From Campanula takesimana (lineage: Eukaryota; Streptophyta; Magnoliopsida; Asterales; Campanulaceae): a stretch of DNA of 64,000 nucleotides. The notes beneath the pieces were generated by a model. The model ran no database searches, was not told where the DNA came from, and was given only the letters and a program-made list of their open reading frames with translations. Below are positions 1 to 10,487 of this stretch, in pieces. Every line of letters starts with the position of its first letter. Positions within the stretch are counted from its first letter, which is position 1. The translations under genes and the position numbers were made by a program. The stretch covers positions 806,001-870,000 of the forward strand of contig JAOWBW010000147.1 of NCBI GenBank assembly GCA_026119855.1, given 5' to 3'.

Positions 1-314
1 GAACGAGGTCACAAACTGAGATCGCCCACTGATTCACAACACTGATTTGCTTTGATTGACTTAGAGAGCGAGAGAGGAGAGAATTCAGATTTCTTGGTCT
101 AGATCGCAATCGCCCTTGCCCTTATAAAGAGTACGAAAAAACACAACTCTTTTCATCAAGCGACGTTCACAACCCTTTCCATGAAGCGGCGTACTTCTTG
201 AATAATCCATCCCTTGTTTCCCTTTTTCCGTGTTTTCATATTTGTCAGTAAAACACAATTGGGCCGGGTCTCGGTTTTGGGTCAGGCCATCTTGGGCGGC
301 TCATTTAATTCTAA
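1..314. other. Left edge, no gene recognised
   Basis: No coding frame or known repeat could be supported here. The stretch is purine-rich around position 65-85 and contains AT-rich and pyrimidine-rich segments. Position 315 is where recognisable copia integrase coding begins, so this is either foreign sequence joined to a truncated element or diverged element sequence. Confidence 0.4.
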
Positions 315-1425
315 CATTTTGGATGCTCTTGTTTTCCGTATATTGTTCCTACAAATGCACACAAACTTATGCCAAAATCACTTCACTACATCTTTCTTGG
401 TTATGATGATACACACAAAGGATATCGCTGTTTAGATTTGCTTTCTCGAAAAGTTTATATTTCATGACATGTTATTTTTTTATGAAAATAACTTTCCGTG
501 GCAAGATTCTTCTATCAATAAATTGTCAACAGGAAGTGACTGGCTACCTCTGTCCGCTACCGTGTACATGGATCACAATCCTGGACTGCCTCCTCTTGCT
601 GATTCACAACCTGCTCCAGCATCGACTAGTCCTCGTCGTATTCAGTCCAGCTCGCCTGGGATTCCCACTTTTCAGCCTACTCGGTCTCCTCCACAAAGGC
701 CAGTTTTCTGTCACACACCAGTGCCTTACAGCTTCCCGAGCTACCACCAGGTCCTGCTCTTGCTCCTGCCAGTCCATCTGGTCTCTATCATTTCGATGAG
801 ACACTTGCTGCTGCTTTACTTCCTACATCCGTTGCACCTACAACAGCCACTTCCGCTCTGTTGGTCACTAGTTCTTCTGGTTCTGATTCTTCTACTCCAC
901 CTCAGCAGTTTCGTGACCTTCACGAGCTCTATGACACTACCTCTCCCGTTTCTATTAAATACAGTCTTACGGAAACTCAAGAAGACCCTTGTATGAACCT
1001 CGCACCTTTAAACAGGCTTCCAAATTCCCACACTGGCAAGCAGTGATGCGTGAGGAACTATCCACCCTTCATAAAAATGAGACATGGTCACTTGTTCCGT
1101 CCCTTCCTCAGATGAATGTTGTAGGATGTCATCGGGTATTCAAGGTAAAACGGAAAGCCGATGGTTCAGTTGAGCGACACAAAGCCCGCTTGGTTGCTCA
1201 GGGGTTCAGACAACAAGCTGGCCTCGACTATGATGAGACCTTTAGTCCCGTGGTCAAACCATCATCTATTTGTACTGTCCTCTGTGTGGCACACTCTCGT
1301 AGTTGGGACATCAAACAGCTTGACGTTCGTATTGCCTTTCTGAATGGTTTCTTGCATGAGGAGTTTTACATGAAACAACTTCCAGGGTTTGTTGATCCCA
1401 TATCCCCTGATCACGTTTGTCGCGA
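315..1425 (+). pseudogene. copia integrase C-terminus, linker and RT N-terminus
   Basis: The frame opening at 315 reads FGCSCFPYIVPTNAHKL, the conserved block at the end of copia integrase, followed by an FLGYDDTHKGYRCLDL-type segment. An in-frame stop occurs near 464. The linker up to about 980 is rich in Pro and Ser, as usual between integrase and RT. RT then begins, with the motifs KVKRKADGSVERHKARLVAQ and YDETFSPVV (about 1140-1255) and FLNGFLHEEFYM (about 1337-1374). The frame is lost near 1421, where the middle of RT, including the YVDD catalytic motif, has been deleted. Not functional. Confidence 0.8.
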
Positions 1426-2024
1426 CCGGACCCTACTACTTATCGAAGTCTTGTGGGTGGTCTTCAATACCTCACTTTGACATGTCCAGACATCGCTTTC
1501 TTGGTTAACCAGGTCTGCCAATACATGCATCAGCCTCGTACTACACATTTAGTGGCAGCCAAGAGAATTTTGCGGTTTATTAAGGGTACTTCACATCTCG
1601 GCCTTGTCTTTCATCGCTCTCCGTCTTTGTCCATTTGTGCTTACTCCAATGCGGACTGGGCTGGCGATCCTGATGATCGGAGATCTACTACTGGTGCATG
1701 TATTTTTATTGGCCTTAACATTGTTTCTTGGACGGCAAAGAAACAATCAACCGTTTCACGCTCTAGTAGTGAAGCGGAGTATCGTGCCCTAGCTACAACT
1801 ACTGCGGAGCTACGTTGGTTTTCCTACTTGTTCCGTGAATTGCATCTTCCCTTCGCTCCTCCATCCTTGTTTTGTGACAATCTCTCTGCTCTTCACATGA
1901 CTCATAACCCTGTGTTTCATGCCCGCACTCGCCATATTAAGATTGATTATCACAAAAGGCAAGTCTAAGCCTCGTTTTCAAGCTTTTTCTGCCAAGCTGC
2001 TCCTTCCCTACAGTCGTCTAGCTT
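1417..2024 (+). pseudogene. copia RT C-terminus and RNase H
   Basis: From 1426 the frame reads DPTTYRSLVGGLQYLTLT, the conserved block after the RT palm, then the RNase H region with ADWAGDPDDRRSTTGACIF (about 1650-1705) and SSSEAEYRALA (about 1762-1794). The segment is out of frame with the RT piece before it. Near 1950 the sequence jumps from the DYH motif to the last codons of pol (KSKPRFQAFSAKLLLP in another frame), deleting roughly a hundred bases including the usual DIFTK region. The real pol stop lies at about 2022. Confidence 0.8.
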
Positions 2025-2033
2025 GAGGGGGGG
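2025..2033 (+). promoter_or_regulatory. Polypurine tract of the copia remnant
   Basis: The run GAGGGGGGG lies between the pol end and the 3' LTR. This is the position and composition expected of the plus-strand primer of a Ty1/copia element. Confidence 0.7.
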
Positions 2034-2310
2034 TATTAGCCGAGAGTTTTGGATTCTCACGGGATATCTTCACGTGCCATATATCCTTGTATATATATTT
2101 GGTTACTTTGGTATTTTAGGATAATTATTGTAAATAGGGAGTTATTTTTGTATGTATCAATTCCATTAGTATAGGGATTCTAGGTTACCTTGTTGATGAG
2201 GACTAGGTTAGTGTGTATATATATTGTAACTTAACCTACATTGAATATTATGGAGAATTTCATCTCACATATGCCGCCTCTCTTTCTCCTTGGCTGTATC
2301 ACTTTCTACA
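2034..2310 (+). repeat. 3' LTR of the copia remnant
   Basis: It starts TATTAGCC, a changed form of the usual TGTTAG, straight after the polypurine tract and ends near TTTCTACA. It contains a TATATATT stretch and a TGTAACTTAACC segment typical of short copia LTRs. The right boundary is judged by the CA end and is approximate. No partner LTR is in the window. Confidence 0.6.
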
Positions 2311-2338
2311 AAGGAGAGGTGAAAAATATGGACTGTAT

Positions 2339-2640
2339 CACTAGTACAGATTTGACCTTGGATAGCGCTTTTTTTGGGCTTAGATAGCGCATAAAAATGC
2401 TATCTTAGCGACCGCTATCTAAGCTAAGATAGCGCTTTGTATACGCTATCTAAGCGGAGGACCTAACATAGCGCATATCCTATTAACTTGCATAGCGCTT
2501 ATTATGCGCTAACCAAGCTTCATATTTTTCAAAAAAGAACCGATCTATGGTAGCGCATGGGAAACGCTATCCAAGAAAGCTCACTTTTTGTGTCTAATAC
2601 TTAAATAGCGCATAAAAAGCGCTATCTAAGCCTATATGTC
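2339..2640. repeat. CACTA left terminus and subterminal repeats
   Basis: The terminal CACTAGTACA is followed by about ten copies of AGCGC-cored motifs in alternating orientation, for instance near 2363, 2385, 2415, 2430, 2443, 2468, 2493, 2552 and 2606. Many are parts of the palindrome CTTAGATAGCGCTATCTAAG. Such motif clusters are the binding sites for CACTA transposase subunits. Confidence 0.7.
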
Positions 2641-2885
2641 ACTTTTTTTTACCTGCTACACCTATTTCAAATTATATAATTTATACCAAAAAATAAAAAT
2701 AAACAAAAGTTAATATGAACTAACAAATATTTCATTCAACAATAACAATCAACCTTTTATTACATACACGAACAATATTTTTTTTACAATCATCCACATG
2801 AGTTATAAACAAACAAAATTTGAAGATCTTTGTTCTCCATCAGGGATTTCAACAATAGTTAGAACTACAAAATACTTTGTAATAC

Positions 2886-3763
2886 CTATTTTCTAATACT
2901 TTGGTGCCAGCTTCTTTTTAATAAATCGGTAATACAAGTATCCTGCCAATTACGAAGAAAAATCTGCATTTTGCCCGAAGAATAACTCTTGATTCGATTT
3001 GTATGGACAAACTGCACCAAAAAAATTACAAGACAATTATTAGAAACTACAAAGAATACTAGTCCATAGCTACAACAAAAAACAAGTAAGAACTCAATCA
3101 ACCAGAGTAATACTTAAGTAAATGAACACAGCTTTATTCTAGCTCTAGCTCAAGTCATGTTTGCACCGGACATAAACACATTTTAAACATTCAGCAACTT
3201 ATTATTGGGACGGAGAGAGTAGGAACCGGATGATATGTTCCACAAGTAAAAGAATTACCACATCTTCAAATATGACCAAGGAATTGTGAAGTTGCAGGAC
3301 ACAAATAATGAAAGAGAAACAGAGGACTGAGTAAAATTATAAAAGGTCAAAGTGGGAGATCATTCCGGGACAGAGGGAGTATAATATGTTCCACAACTAA
3401 GTGAACCCATCTTTATAAAGCTAAAAAATCATCCTTTTAATTGAACAACTTTATATAAGTAGAATAACCCTCACATTTACTCCCTCCGTCCCGCTCGTAT
3501 TTATTCCCTTCATCCCGCTCACATTTAAGAGTCCCATTAAAAATTTCTAAAATATGAATTCATTTCTACTTTATCGACAAGTTGTAAACTAAATTACCTG
3601 AATGGTATTGTATTTGAAGTTGCTGAAGGCCTTCTTGGTACTATTCCCACCACGACCGATCCGAAAAGTTCTAACACCACTATATGTCACCTCGAGAACC
3701 AAGACGCGAAGGCATGCATTTGGATACCAAATAACCTGAGGAAGTGAGGAAAGCCGCCAACGA
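2886..3763 (-). pseudogene. Possible two 3' exons of an unknown gene inside CACTA
   Basis: On the minus strand a 166-nt open stretch (3763 to 3598) is preceded by a TTTTTCAG acceptor and followed by a GTAATT donor. It reads RWRLSSLPQVIWYPNACL near its start. A second stretch begins after a GGTGCAG acceptor near 3011, continues in the same phase with FVHTNRIKSYSSGK and ends at a stop at 2886. The phase agreement and splice signals support an exon pair, but I do not recognise the protein. It may be a captured host fragment or part of a CACTA gene. Further 5' exons, if any, would lie beyond the Helitron insertion. Confidence 0.25.
3362..3500. repeat. Stowaway-like MITE terminal sequences
   Basis: GGGACAGAGGGAGTA at about 3368 and TACTCCCTCCGTCCC at about 3479 are typical Stowaway-type tips in opposite orientation. 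A third, diverged tip (GGGACGGAGAGAGTA) lies at about 3207. The pairing is uncertain, so this may be two overlapping or decayed copies. Confidence 0.35.
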
Positions 3764-4186
3764 CTGAAAAATCAAAGTAATTAAAACATTGAGTGTATGG
3801 TTTAGTTAGTGAAACTGCCAATACAAAATGATTGAAGAGTGACCTAATCTATAAATATATAATAACAGAAGTGCCAAAATTGGCGCCCAAACAGGTTTTG
3901 CCTATTCTAAGGGCATTTTCGTCTTTTCACTTTGTGGCATAGGATGTAAATTTCTGTGAAAACTGGGGTAGGCGTTATATCTTCTCCTCTCTCCTCATTT
4001 CTCTCCCACCCCTCTCTCTCTAAAAAAACACATACAGACACACTTTCTTTCTCCCCCAACTCTCTCTCTATACATATTTCCCTGCTTCCCGACGCTCCAT
4101 CCCCGGCCCTTATTTTTCCGGCGACGATCTGGATGATCCGAGTGAAGGGAATGGGTTAGTGAGACGGAGATCAAGCTTTGGTCCGC

Positions 4187-4560
4187 ATGGCGAAGAAGCA
4201 GATTTGTGCTTCTGTTTTCAGGTCCGGTCTTGGTGACGAAGTATGGCGGCGAAGACGATGGCGGTGTCTGGAAAAGGCATTGATTTGTATTTATATTTTT
4301 TTATTTTTATTTTTCTTGCATTTTTTTTTCTTTTTTATTGTACGTTTTTAACCCCCTACTCGATTTTCTTCATCTTCCCCAATTCCTTAATCGTAGATCT
4401 CCAGATCTGAATTTTTCTATCGACTCCTCTCGAAATTCCGACGGGTACCTGTTTGAAGAGACCAAGGAGGAAGTAAAAGGATCGGCGATGTTGGTGTCGA
4501 TGGTTGTTGCGGTGGCGTTGGGTTTAGGATTCAAACATCACAGTGAGATCCGAAAGGTAA
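4187..4560 (+). pseudogene. Possible gene fragment captured in Helitron
   Basis: The segment from about 4000 looks like a plant 5' leader (CT-rich, then purine-rich), followed by an ATG at 4187 reading MAKKQICASVFRSGLGDEVW before the frame degenerates. Another open stretch near 4437-4555 (DGYLFEETKEEVKGSAMLVS) ends at AAAG followed by GTAATT, a good splice donor. I do not recognise the protein. Helitrons often carry such exon pieces. Low confidence that this was ever a coding exon. Confidence 0.25.
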
Positions 4561-5369
4561 TTTTATGTCCTAATTTCGATGTCGTCGACTACTTGCAGCA
4601 TCTTTCAACTACTATGACCAAGGGATAAAATTTGGAGGATGAGTGGAAGACAATTTGGCGATGAACGTTTGGCATGACCTGAATGAGTTCCGCAACCGAT
4701 GAAGCGACAATGATGGAGACAAAGTAGAACGAAGATGAGCGAGTAGGCGGTAAGAGGAGGCAGAGGTGGCGTCGAGATATAAGAGGAGGCGGAGTGGTTG
4801 AGGATGTATTTGGGTTTTGAAGAAATAGAAAAATCAAAACTTTTGTTGGATTGAAGATAGAAAAGCATCGCCTTTTTTTTTAATTTTTTCACTTTGGGCA
4901 GTAGAAGGCGTTGTACAGCTGTGGTAAATTCCCCTATAATTTTGCCTGGGAGGATGGGATTTGATAGGTTTTGTTACCTAGGTAAGGCACGCCGTTCAAA
5001 ATTGAATCTCTTTACAATCAGAAAATAAATTTGAAAATTAGTGGCTTTCTTTTAGAATTATGAGTAATTAGGAAAGATGCAACCCTATCTCTCTCTCTCT
5101 ATTTTTTTTTAATTATAAATATAAATCTTGACTTTTTTCTCAAAAAAAAAAAAAAGTAACAAAATTGTATTAAAAAATGCTGAATCCACTTTGTTTACCT
5201 TCTTTTTTAACCTTTTTGTTTTTAATTTCTTAAAACAAGTTTTGACCTTTTTATCAAAATTCAAATATGAATTTCTAACAATTTAAACATTTATATTTTT
5301 GACAAGAAAAAGAAAGTTTTTTTTTTTGAAGGAACAAGAAAAAGAAAGTTAAACAACTGTTTGAACAAA

Positions 5370-6297
5370 TCTATCAATATATAAAACTAGAAGTGCCAAA
5401 CTTGGCGCCCAAACAGTTTTTGGCTATTCTAAATAAAAATAAGAAAAAGATAAATTTGTGCTATTCTAAATAAAAATAAGAAAAAGATAAATAGACTGTA
5501 TACAGATTTTTAGCATGAAATAGAAATAGAATGGGATGAGGTCAAATGGTTGTAGGGTAAGGTAGGTTAGGGACTAGGGTAAGGCAGGGCTAGGTTAGGA
5601 AAAAGATAGTAGGTTTGGGGAAAGAGAGAAAAGCTATAATAAGGGTTTTGCAGAGTTGATGTTAGACCATTTTTTTTTAATAAAAATGAGAGCTACGGTG
5701 AGGATGGTTTTAAAATATGGACCCGGAATCGCTCCATCCATTTTAGCTTCACCCCTCCACCCAACGGCTCCGATCAAGGCCACATTGGCGAGCTCATCAT
5801 TTGTGCGGCTAAGATGATTTCAATTTTTTGTGGGTCCTACCGAGCTCGGACACATCTCATCCGTTGAACACAAAATCCAATGAGGTGGCTCTAATCGGAG
5901 CCATTGGGTGGAGCGGGTGGAGCTAACCGCTCGGTGAAGCGGTTCGAAATCCTTAAAACATGCTACCTGGTCTTTTTTTTTTAAGTGAACTTTTTCGAAT
6001 TGTCAAAACCTAAAAAAAAAAAAAAAAAAAAAAATACACGCGGTGATTTTTTTTTTCGAAAAAGCAAAATAACTTCTAAATTTTCTTCTTTCTCTCAATG
6101 ATGCTTATTAAGACTACTTATTTATATTGAAATATATGAATGAGACTAAAAACTTACTATATTGATAATTTAATGAATTAGTATTGTAATTTCATTTGTT
6201 GGCGTATTTGTATGAAATTATAATTTAATTAAAAAATATAGGGATAGAATGTTGTTTTTTTAGTAACGCTCCGTGCATCGCACGGGAGTCCTGCTAG
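5370..6297 (+). mobile_element. Helitron, about 0.93 kb, non-autonomous
   Basis: The 5' end TCTATCAATATA follows an A at 5369. The 3' end has the hairpin CCGTGCATCGCACGG (about 6270-6285) shortly before the terminal CTAG at 6297, followed by T. Insertion between A and T, a TC start, and a hairpin before CTAG are the Helitron signature. Inside are a poly-A run (6012-6034) and an inverted-repeat element. Confidence 0.75.
5706..5960. repeat. Inverted-repeat element (MITE-like) inside Helitron
   Basis: CTCCACCCAACGGCTCCGAT at 5755-5774 pairs with ATCGGAGCCATTGGGTGGAG at 5893-5912, differing at one position. The complementarity extends loosely outward, to a GGTTTTAAAATATGG-like arm on the left and a TCGAAATCCTTAAAAC arm on the right. 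The length and long arms suggest a foldback MITE nested in the Helitron. Confidence 0.5.
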
Positions 6298-7204
6298 TTG
6301 AATCTTAAAATAAATGGGAGGGGTACAAAAAGTACAGTGAGTAAAGATAAGGGGGAGGGGAAGATAAAGAAATTGCTTACCCTGGTTTATGCATTATAAT
6401 CCAGGCCACTTTCACAGTTTAACTCAATGATCTGCATTTAAGCATTGGAAAGGAAAGGAAAAGATGCTAAGGAAAAGAAAAGATGCTGCTCTGTTGAATA
6501 AGAAAGGACAATCAAACACTGAACCCCGTTGGCAAACCAACTCTTCAACCCCCACTGTAATCACACCTGCAAGGAAGGAATATCAGAGAGAGAAAACAGT
6601 AAGGATGACGGCGATTGGTTAATAGGGGCACCAAATAATCAAAAAATAGGCAGAAAATACTGCAGTATATACACAACCAACACATAATTTCAATTGATTA
6701 GCAGAATTTAGGGCTTGACAATTGAGAGGATTGAAACACTAACCCTCGAACTGGAAGTAGGATTGCGTTGGCCCTGCTCAACTGCCATGAACTGCCTCTT
6801 GCCATGAGCGTTTTTGTATTTCTACTCAGGGTGAGTTTGGCATTGCTTTAGATCATTCAAAAGTGATTTTTGAAAATTGATTATAGTAAAAGTGATTGTT
6901 GAAAACTCATTTTTCTGTTTGGCTACAGATTTTTAAAAGTTCGTTTATGTAGAAAGTGATTTGAAAATATGTTTGGTTACCACACTAAATAAGTGATTGT
7001 AAAACTAAGAATGCTCAAAATACCCTTACACAATATAACTCATAAAAATTCTATTTCCTGCCAATCTTTTTTAAAAAAAGTCACAGATTAAAAACACCAA
7101 GTTCATATAATATAGAACATCTTTATTTCCATGATATACAGTATTTGCTTTAGAAGTACTATTACATGGCAAATGATGAAAAGCATCTTTCACGTATAAA
7201 GTTA
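6298..7204. other. CACTA interior, no gene recognised
   Basis: The region resumes after the Helitron. A segment at 6826-7030 starts GTTTGGCATTGCTTT, with AAAAGTGATTTTTG-type repeats of the kind seen in hAT-like MITEs. An inverse copy of that tip (CGCAATGCCAAACAGGGCC) lies at 39703-39721, on the other side of the SIRE insertion. No supported coding sequence was found. Confidence 0.35.
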
Positions 7205-7206
7205 TA

Positions 7207-7302
7207 CTACATCCGTCCCAAAATAAATGTTCGAAACAAAGAAAGTTCAAAATTACTTTGGATTAAGAGTAAATTCGGGTATTCATTTTGGGACGGAAGG
7301 AG
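7207..7302. mobile_element. Stowaway-like MITE, about 96 bp
   Basis: Terminal inverted repeats CATCCGTCCCAAAATAAATG and CATTTTGGGACGGAAGGAG flank a short AT-rich core, with TA at the left junction. This is the standard small Stowaway form. It is non-coding. Confidence 0.65.
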
Positions 7303-7518
7303 CAAATATTGCAGTATATGCTATAAAAGGTCTCACATATTGTGGAAATAGACTATGGACCAAGGAGGCTTAGAACTTTTACTGCTAACATAACTTACAA
7401 ATGGTATACTGCTAGTGCTTCATTCACGATTTACCAGGTAGTAGCAAATGCTGCAAAACTAACTCCAGTTTGATACTGAGTAATGACATGATTTTGAAAG
7501 TAGACTGAGTTGGCTATG

Positions 7519-8070
7519 TTAGCATTTTGTTAGCTCAGAAAATTGTTGTGATCTGTACCGATCACTTTGTGAATAGAAGCCATACTTTGAACCCGGTGAG
7601 AGCAAGAGGATAGTTGTAAGCTTAAAGTCATCAATCAATCCTTTAGTGAGATATGAATGACCGACTATTACATGAATGTTTTCTCCTCTCTTTGGATTCC
7701 AAATCCTGGAACTAACATCTATTTCAGAACTAGTACAAACTTTCTTACCATCGGGGGTGAATTCTTTGCAAGTGACGCCACTTCTCCATGACCTTGAAAT
7801 GTACGGAGTATTAAGATAAGCACTCCTATCAGCATATGAAACCTTCTCCAAGAAACCTCTATCATCTCCTCGTGCTGTAACTAATGTAGCATCTATTGGG
7901 CTACAAACAATTGTGTACAATTCACCAATATTTCTACTGAACATGTGCATGGAGTCATCAATAGCATTAAAACATTCATCTTCAGACACAGCAAGTCCAT
8001 TAGCTGCATTTTAGAGATCTTCTTCATCATTGTTATTTTCTTATAGTATGTCGTTATCATACAAAAACAA
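7519..8070 (-). pseudogene. WD40-repeat (AAMP-like) gene fragment
   Basis: The minus-strand frame starts with an acidic stretch, then SEDECFNAIDDSMHMFS, a GELYTIVCSPIDATLV repeat, GVTCKEFTPDGKKVCTSS, RIWNPKRGENIHVIVGHSY and a decayed further repeat ending at 7519. Order and sequence match the N-terminal half of the plant homologue of angio-associated migratory cell protein, a cytosolic WD40 propeller protein. Several blades are damaged (key Gly-His and Trp-Asp positions replaced) and an in-frame stop lies upstream near 8010, so it is a pseudogene. It sits inside the CACTA ends, consistent with a captured host fragment whose 5' side was cut off by the SIRE insertion at 8242. Confidence 0.7.
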
Positions 8071-8241
8071 GTAGAATGCATAGAAAGGGTAGAGTTTCAC
8101 CAACTGACATGGTTCAAACAAAAACACAAACACTTGGAATGCATATACATTTTGTTCCCCACTGTAATTAGCAAAACTGTACCTTCATAAAATAATTTAC
8201 TCTAAGATATGTGCAGTAAATAAAATCCACCATATGAATAC

Positions 8242-9563
8242 TGAAAGGTCCTGTTTACTGAGATTAACAGATAGGTTAAAACTTGAACAGCTAACTGGTT
8301 TAGGAGTTAGTTGTTGAGAGATTAAAGGTAGAGTAATTATGCAGCGGAAAATAATTAAGTAAAGAAACAAAAATAGACAATGTGAAGTGTGTCTTTAAGT
8401 GTAGAGACAAGAGTGTACACAAGGATTTTCAAATGGTTCAGAGGTATAGTTCTTCTCTTACATCCACCCCCACTGTTAGAACAGTGAGACCAATTCACTA
8501 TAATCCATTCTCTTCAAGAACTTACAAGAATTGATAAGGTAAGTTCCCTGAACTCCCTCTACTTAATTGACACTTCAATTAAGGTTGCTTCTTTCAAAGC
8601 GAGAAGAAAAAGAAAACTAAAAATGCACAAGTGTGTTTACAAAGAAATAGCTTGGTTGTTAGCTAGGTTTAAAGGGGGTTGTAACTGGGTGCTAAATGGC
8701 ACAAGATTTGCAGGGGTGTAATGCCAATGAATCTGTAATACAGATTTGGGGTTCTTAGGGAGCAACAACGGTGATTTAGGTTGTGTGTGTAAAGAAGAAG
8801 GGGTGTTGATAATGTTCCAGTGTGTTTTCTTATATAGGATATGAATATATCCGTTGGGGGACAAGAAAACACATGGGGAACATGTTTGCAGAAAGTAAGT
8901 CTTTGACTGGGTAAAGTAGTGTTGACTTAATACTTTATTTCTTTATGCAGGATGACCATGCTGGAGGTGCTGGTGGAGATTTGCATGCTTGATTATTTAC
9001 ATAGTTATTTTATACTAAAATAACTATACCTTCAAGAATCTGGATCATTTGGAGTCAGTTGCTGGATTTGCAGGGACTTAGCTGTTGGCACATGGGAGAT
9101 AGCTGCTGGGATTGTAGATTTGATCAGGCAGATACTATAGGTTGTTCCAATTAGTGGAATAACTTATTCTTAAATCTTGTGAAGCTTTTCAGATGGCTGT
9201 TGGACAGTTGGAGTCTTAGCTGTTGGTGAAAAGTCAGATAGCTGTTAGGATAGCTATTGGGTTTGAGCTGGATGATCTGCTTTAGCATGTTTGCAAATAG
9301 GGTTTCTGTAATTCATATGAGTGTAAATGAATGTAGAAATGATATATATTCAGTTCATTTGATGTATATATTATTGGTTGATCCTTGAACAGTCTTAGTT
9401 GTTGGTATATACATGAACTGAATAGATTGTTGTTGAGGCTGGTCTTGGGTTGCCTGTGGATCAGGTCTTTGTATGCTTTGTATAAACAACTGGAATGATT
9501 ATTTATTTATCAAAACATATTTACTATGATTAATCTGGTTAATAACCTAGTGAGGTACTAACA
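8242..9563 (-). repeat. 3' LTR of the SIRE element
   Basis: It is paired with 38153-39474 through nearly its whole length with scattered substitutions. On the element's strand it starts TGTTAGTACCTCAC and ends CCTTTCA. It carries clusters of GCTGTTGG-like motifs at 9061, 9081, 9102 and at 9196, 9219, 9241, 9253, spaced about 20-23 nt with one 12-nt step. Confidence 0.9.
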
Positions 9564-9579
9564 ATTTCCCCCTTTTTGG
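9564..9579 (-). promoter_or_regulatory. Polypurine tract of the SIRE element
   Basis: On the minus strand the bases next to the 3' LTR read CCAAAAAGGGGGAAAT, the plus-strand primer. Its side shows that the element is transcribed on the minus strand. Confidence 0.75.
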
Positions 9580-9776
9580 TAAATAAATATCATATATGTG
9601 CCTGCAGACAATATGCTAAAGAGAAGGGATACCAATGAAGATGTAGACTTCTTGATGGAATTCTTTTGCATACAAAGCAAGGATAGTTAAATATAAACAA
9701 GGGAATTATATACAAGATAAGGTTTGAACAGCTTATAGTATAGAAGTAGATATAAGCTAATAAACATCTATACAAG

Positions 9777-10487
9777 CTAGAAATTCATAAGTTTCTCTAC
9801 TTCCTCTCTCTCCTTGGTTAGAGCAGTTCTCCTTGCTAGATCATATCTTCTGTTGAACCATTCATTGTTCCATGCAAGGCTCATCAAGTGGTTGTACTGA
9901 AAGTCCAAACTTTGCCTTGCCAGAAGTTGAGTTTTGGTGAGAGGTATTTGATTGGGCAGTAGCCTTTGTCCAATCCAAGCCTTTAGCTGCTGGGGAGTCA
10001 TTGATTCTTCATTAAGAGCAACTCCCAAAGGGGTGTCCTTATAAAGAGAAGCAGGTCTTTGCTTGGTTGTTTTGGAGGGTTTTTTAGGAGGCTGATGGTG
10101 GAGATGAGACAAAAGGAATGATTGAGAAGGTGTGGGTGGTCTTGGATAGCTGCTGGAGTGAGGTTGAGCAAAGACAGCATGAGATAGCTGTTGAGGAGAT
10201 GGGGGGATTGGATTCTCACCTTTTTGCAGTATGAATTCAGAGACATCATCAAGTTTTCTGAGTAAGGAGGTTTTGAGTTGTTTTATGAGGTTGGCAGAAA
10301 ATTGATTAAAGTCTGTGAAGGTGAGATGGTAAGGAAGGGTGTATTTGAATGGATCAAAGTTAGGGGGTAGGTTTGAAAGGTGAGACCTAGACTTTTTATG
10401 GAATGCAGGAAGAGAAGGTGGAAGGTGTTGTGGATAAACAGAGGAGATGGGATAGAGATTTTTGACAATTAATCCCATGATACAGCT
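9777..10487 (-). pseudogene. SIRE third ORF, C-terminal part
   Basis: This is the continuation of the long frame at 19877-22315. When the LARD insertion and one copy of its CAGCT duplication are ignored, the two parts are in the same frame, and the whole spans about 1049 codons. This part is Pro- and Ser-rich (PPSPQQLSHAVF, SSYPRPPTPSQSF), then has a mixed C-terminus with TPQQLKAWIGQRLLPNQIP and a charged end. No signal peptide, zinc finger or enzyme motif is seen. The position downstream of pol is that of env-like genes in SIRE elements, but I see no convincing envelope feature such as a transmembrane anchor. Function unknown. Confidence 0.6.

Larger units (their letters stand above)
315..2310 (+). 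mobile_element. Ty1/copia remnant, 5'-truncated and internally deleted
   Basis: Order on the plus strand is the end of integrase, the variable linker, the start of RT, RNase H, a polypurine tract (about 2025-2033) and a 3' LTR. Nothing upstream of the integrase C-terminus is present, so gag, protease, the integrase catalytic core and the 5' LTR are missing. Two internal deletions are visible, near 1421 and near 1950. It lies immediately left of the CACTA terminus at 2339. It is an old, inactive fragment; the copia assignment is secure, the lineage is not. Confidence 0.85.
3848..6297 (+). mobile_element. Helitron composite with two 5' ends and one 3' end
   Basis: Two related 5' termini are present, at 3848 and 5370. 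Both start TCTAT, run through a TATATA stretch and continue with AGAAGTGCC, TTGGCGCCCAAACAG and CTATTCTAA. Only one 3' terminus exists, at 6297. Either the outer copy lost its own 3' end, or it used the shared downstream terminator and carried the DNA at 3950-5369 as captured sequence. No Rep/helicase coding is present, so any movement depended on a partner. Confidence 0.5.
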
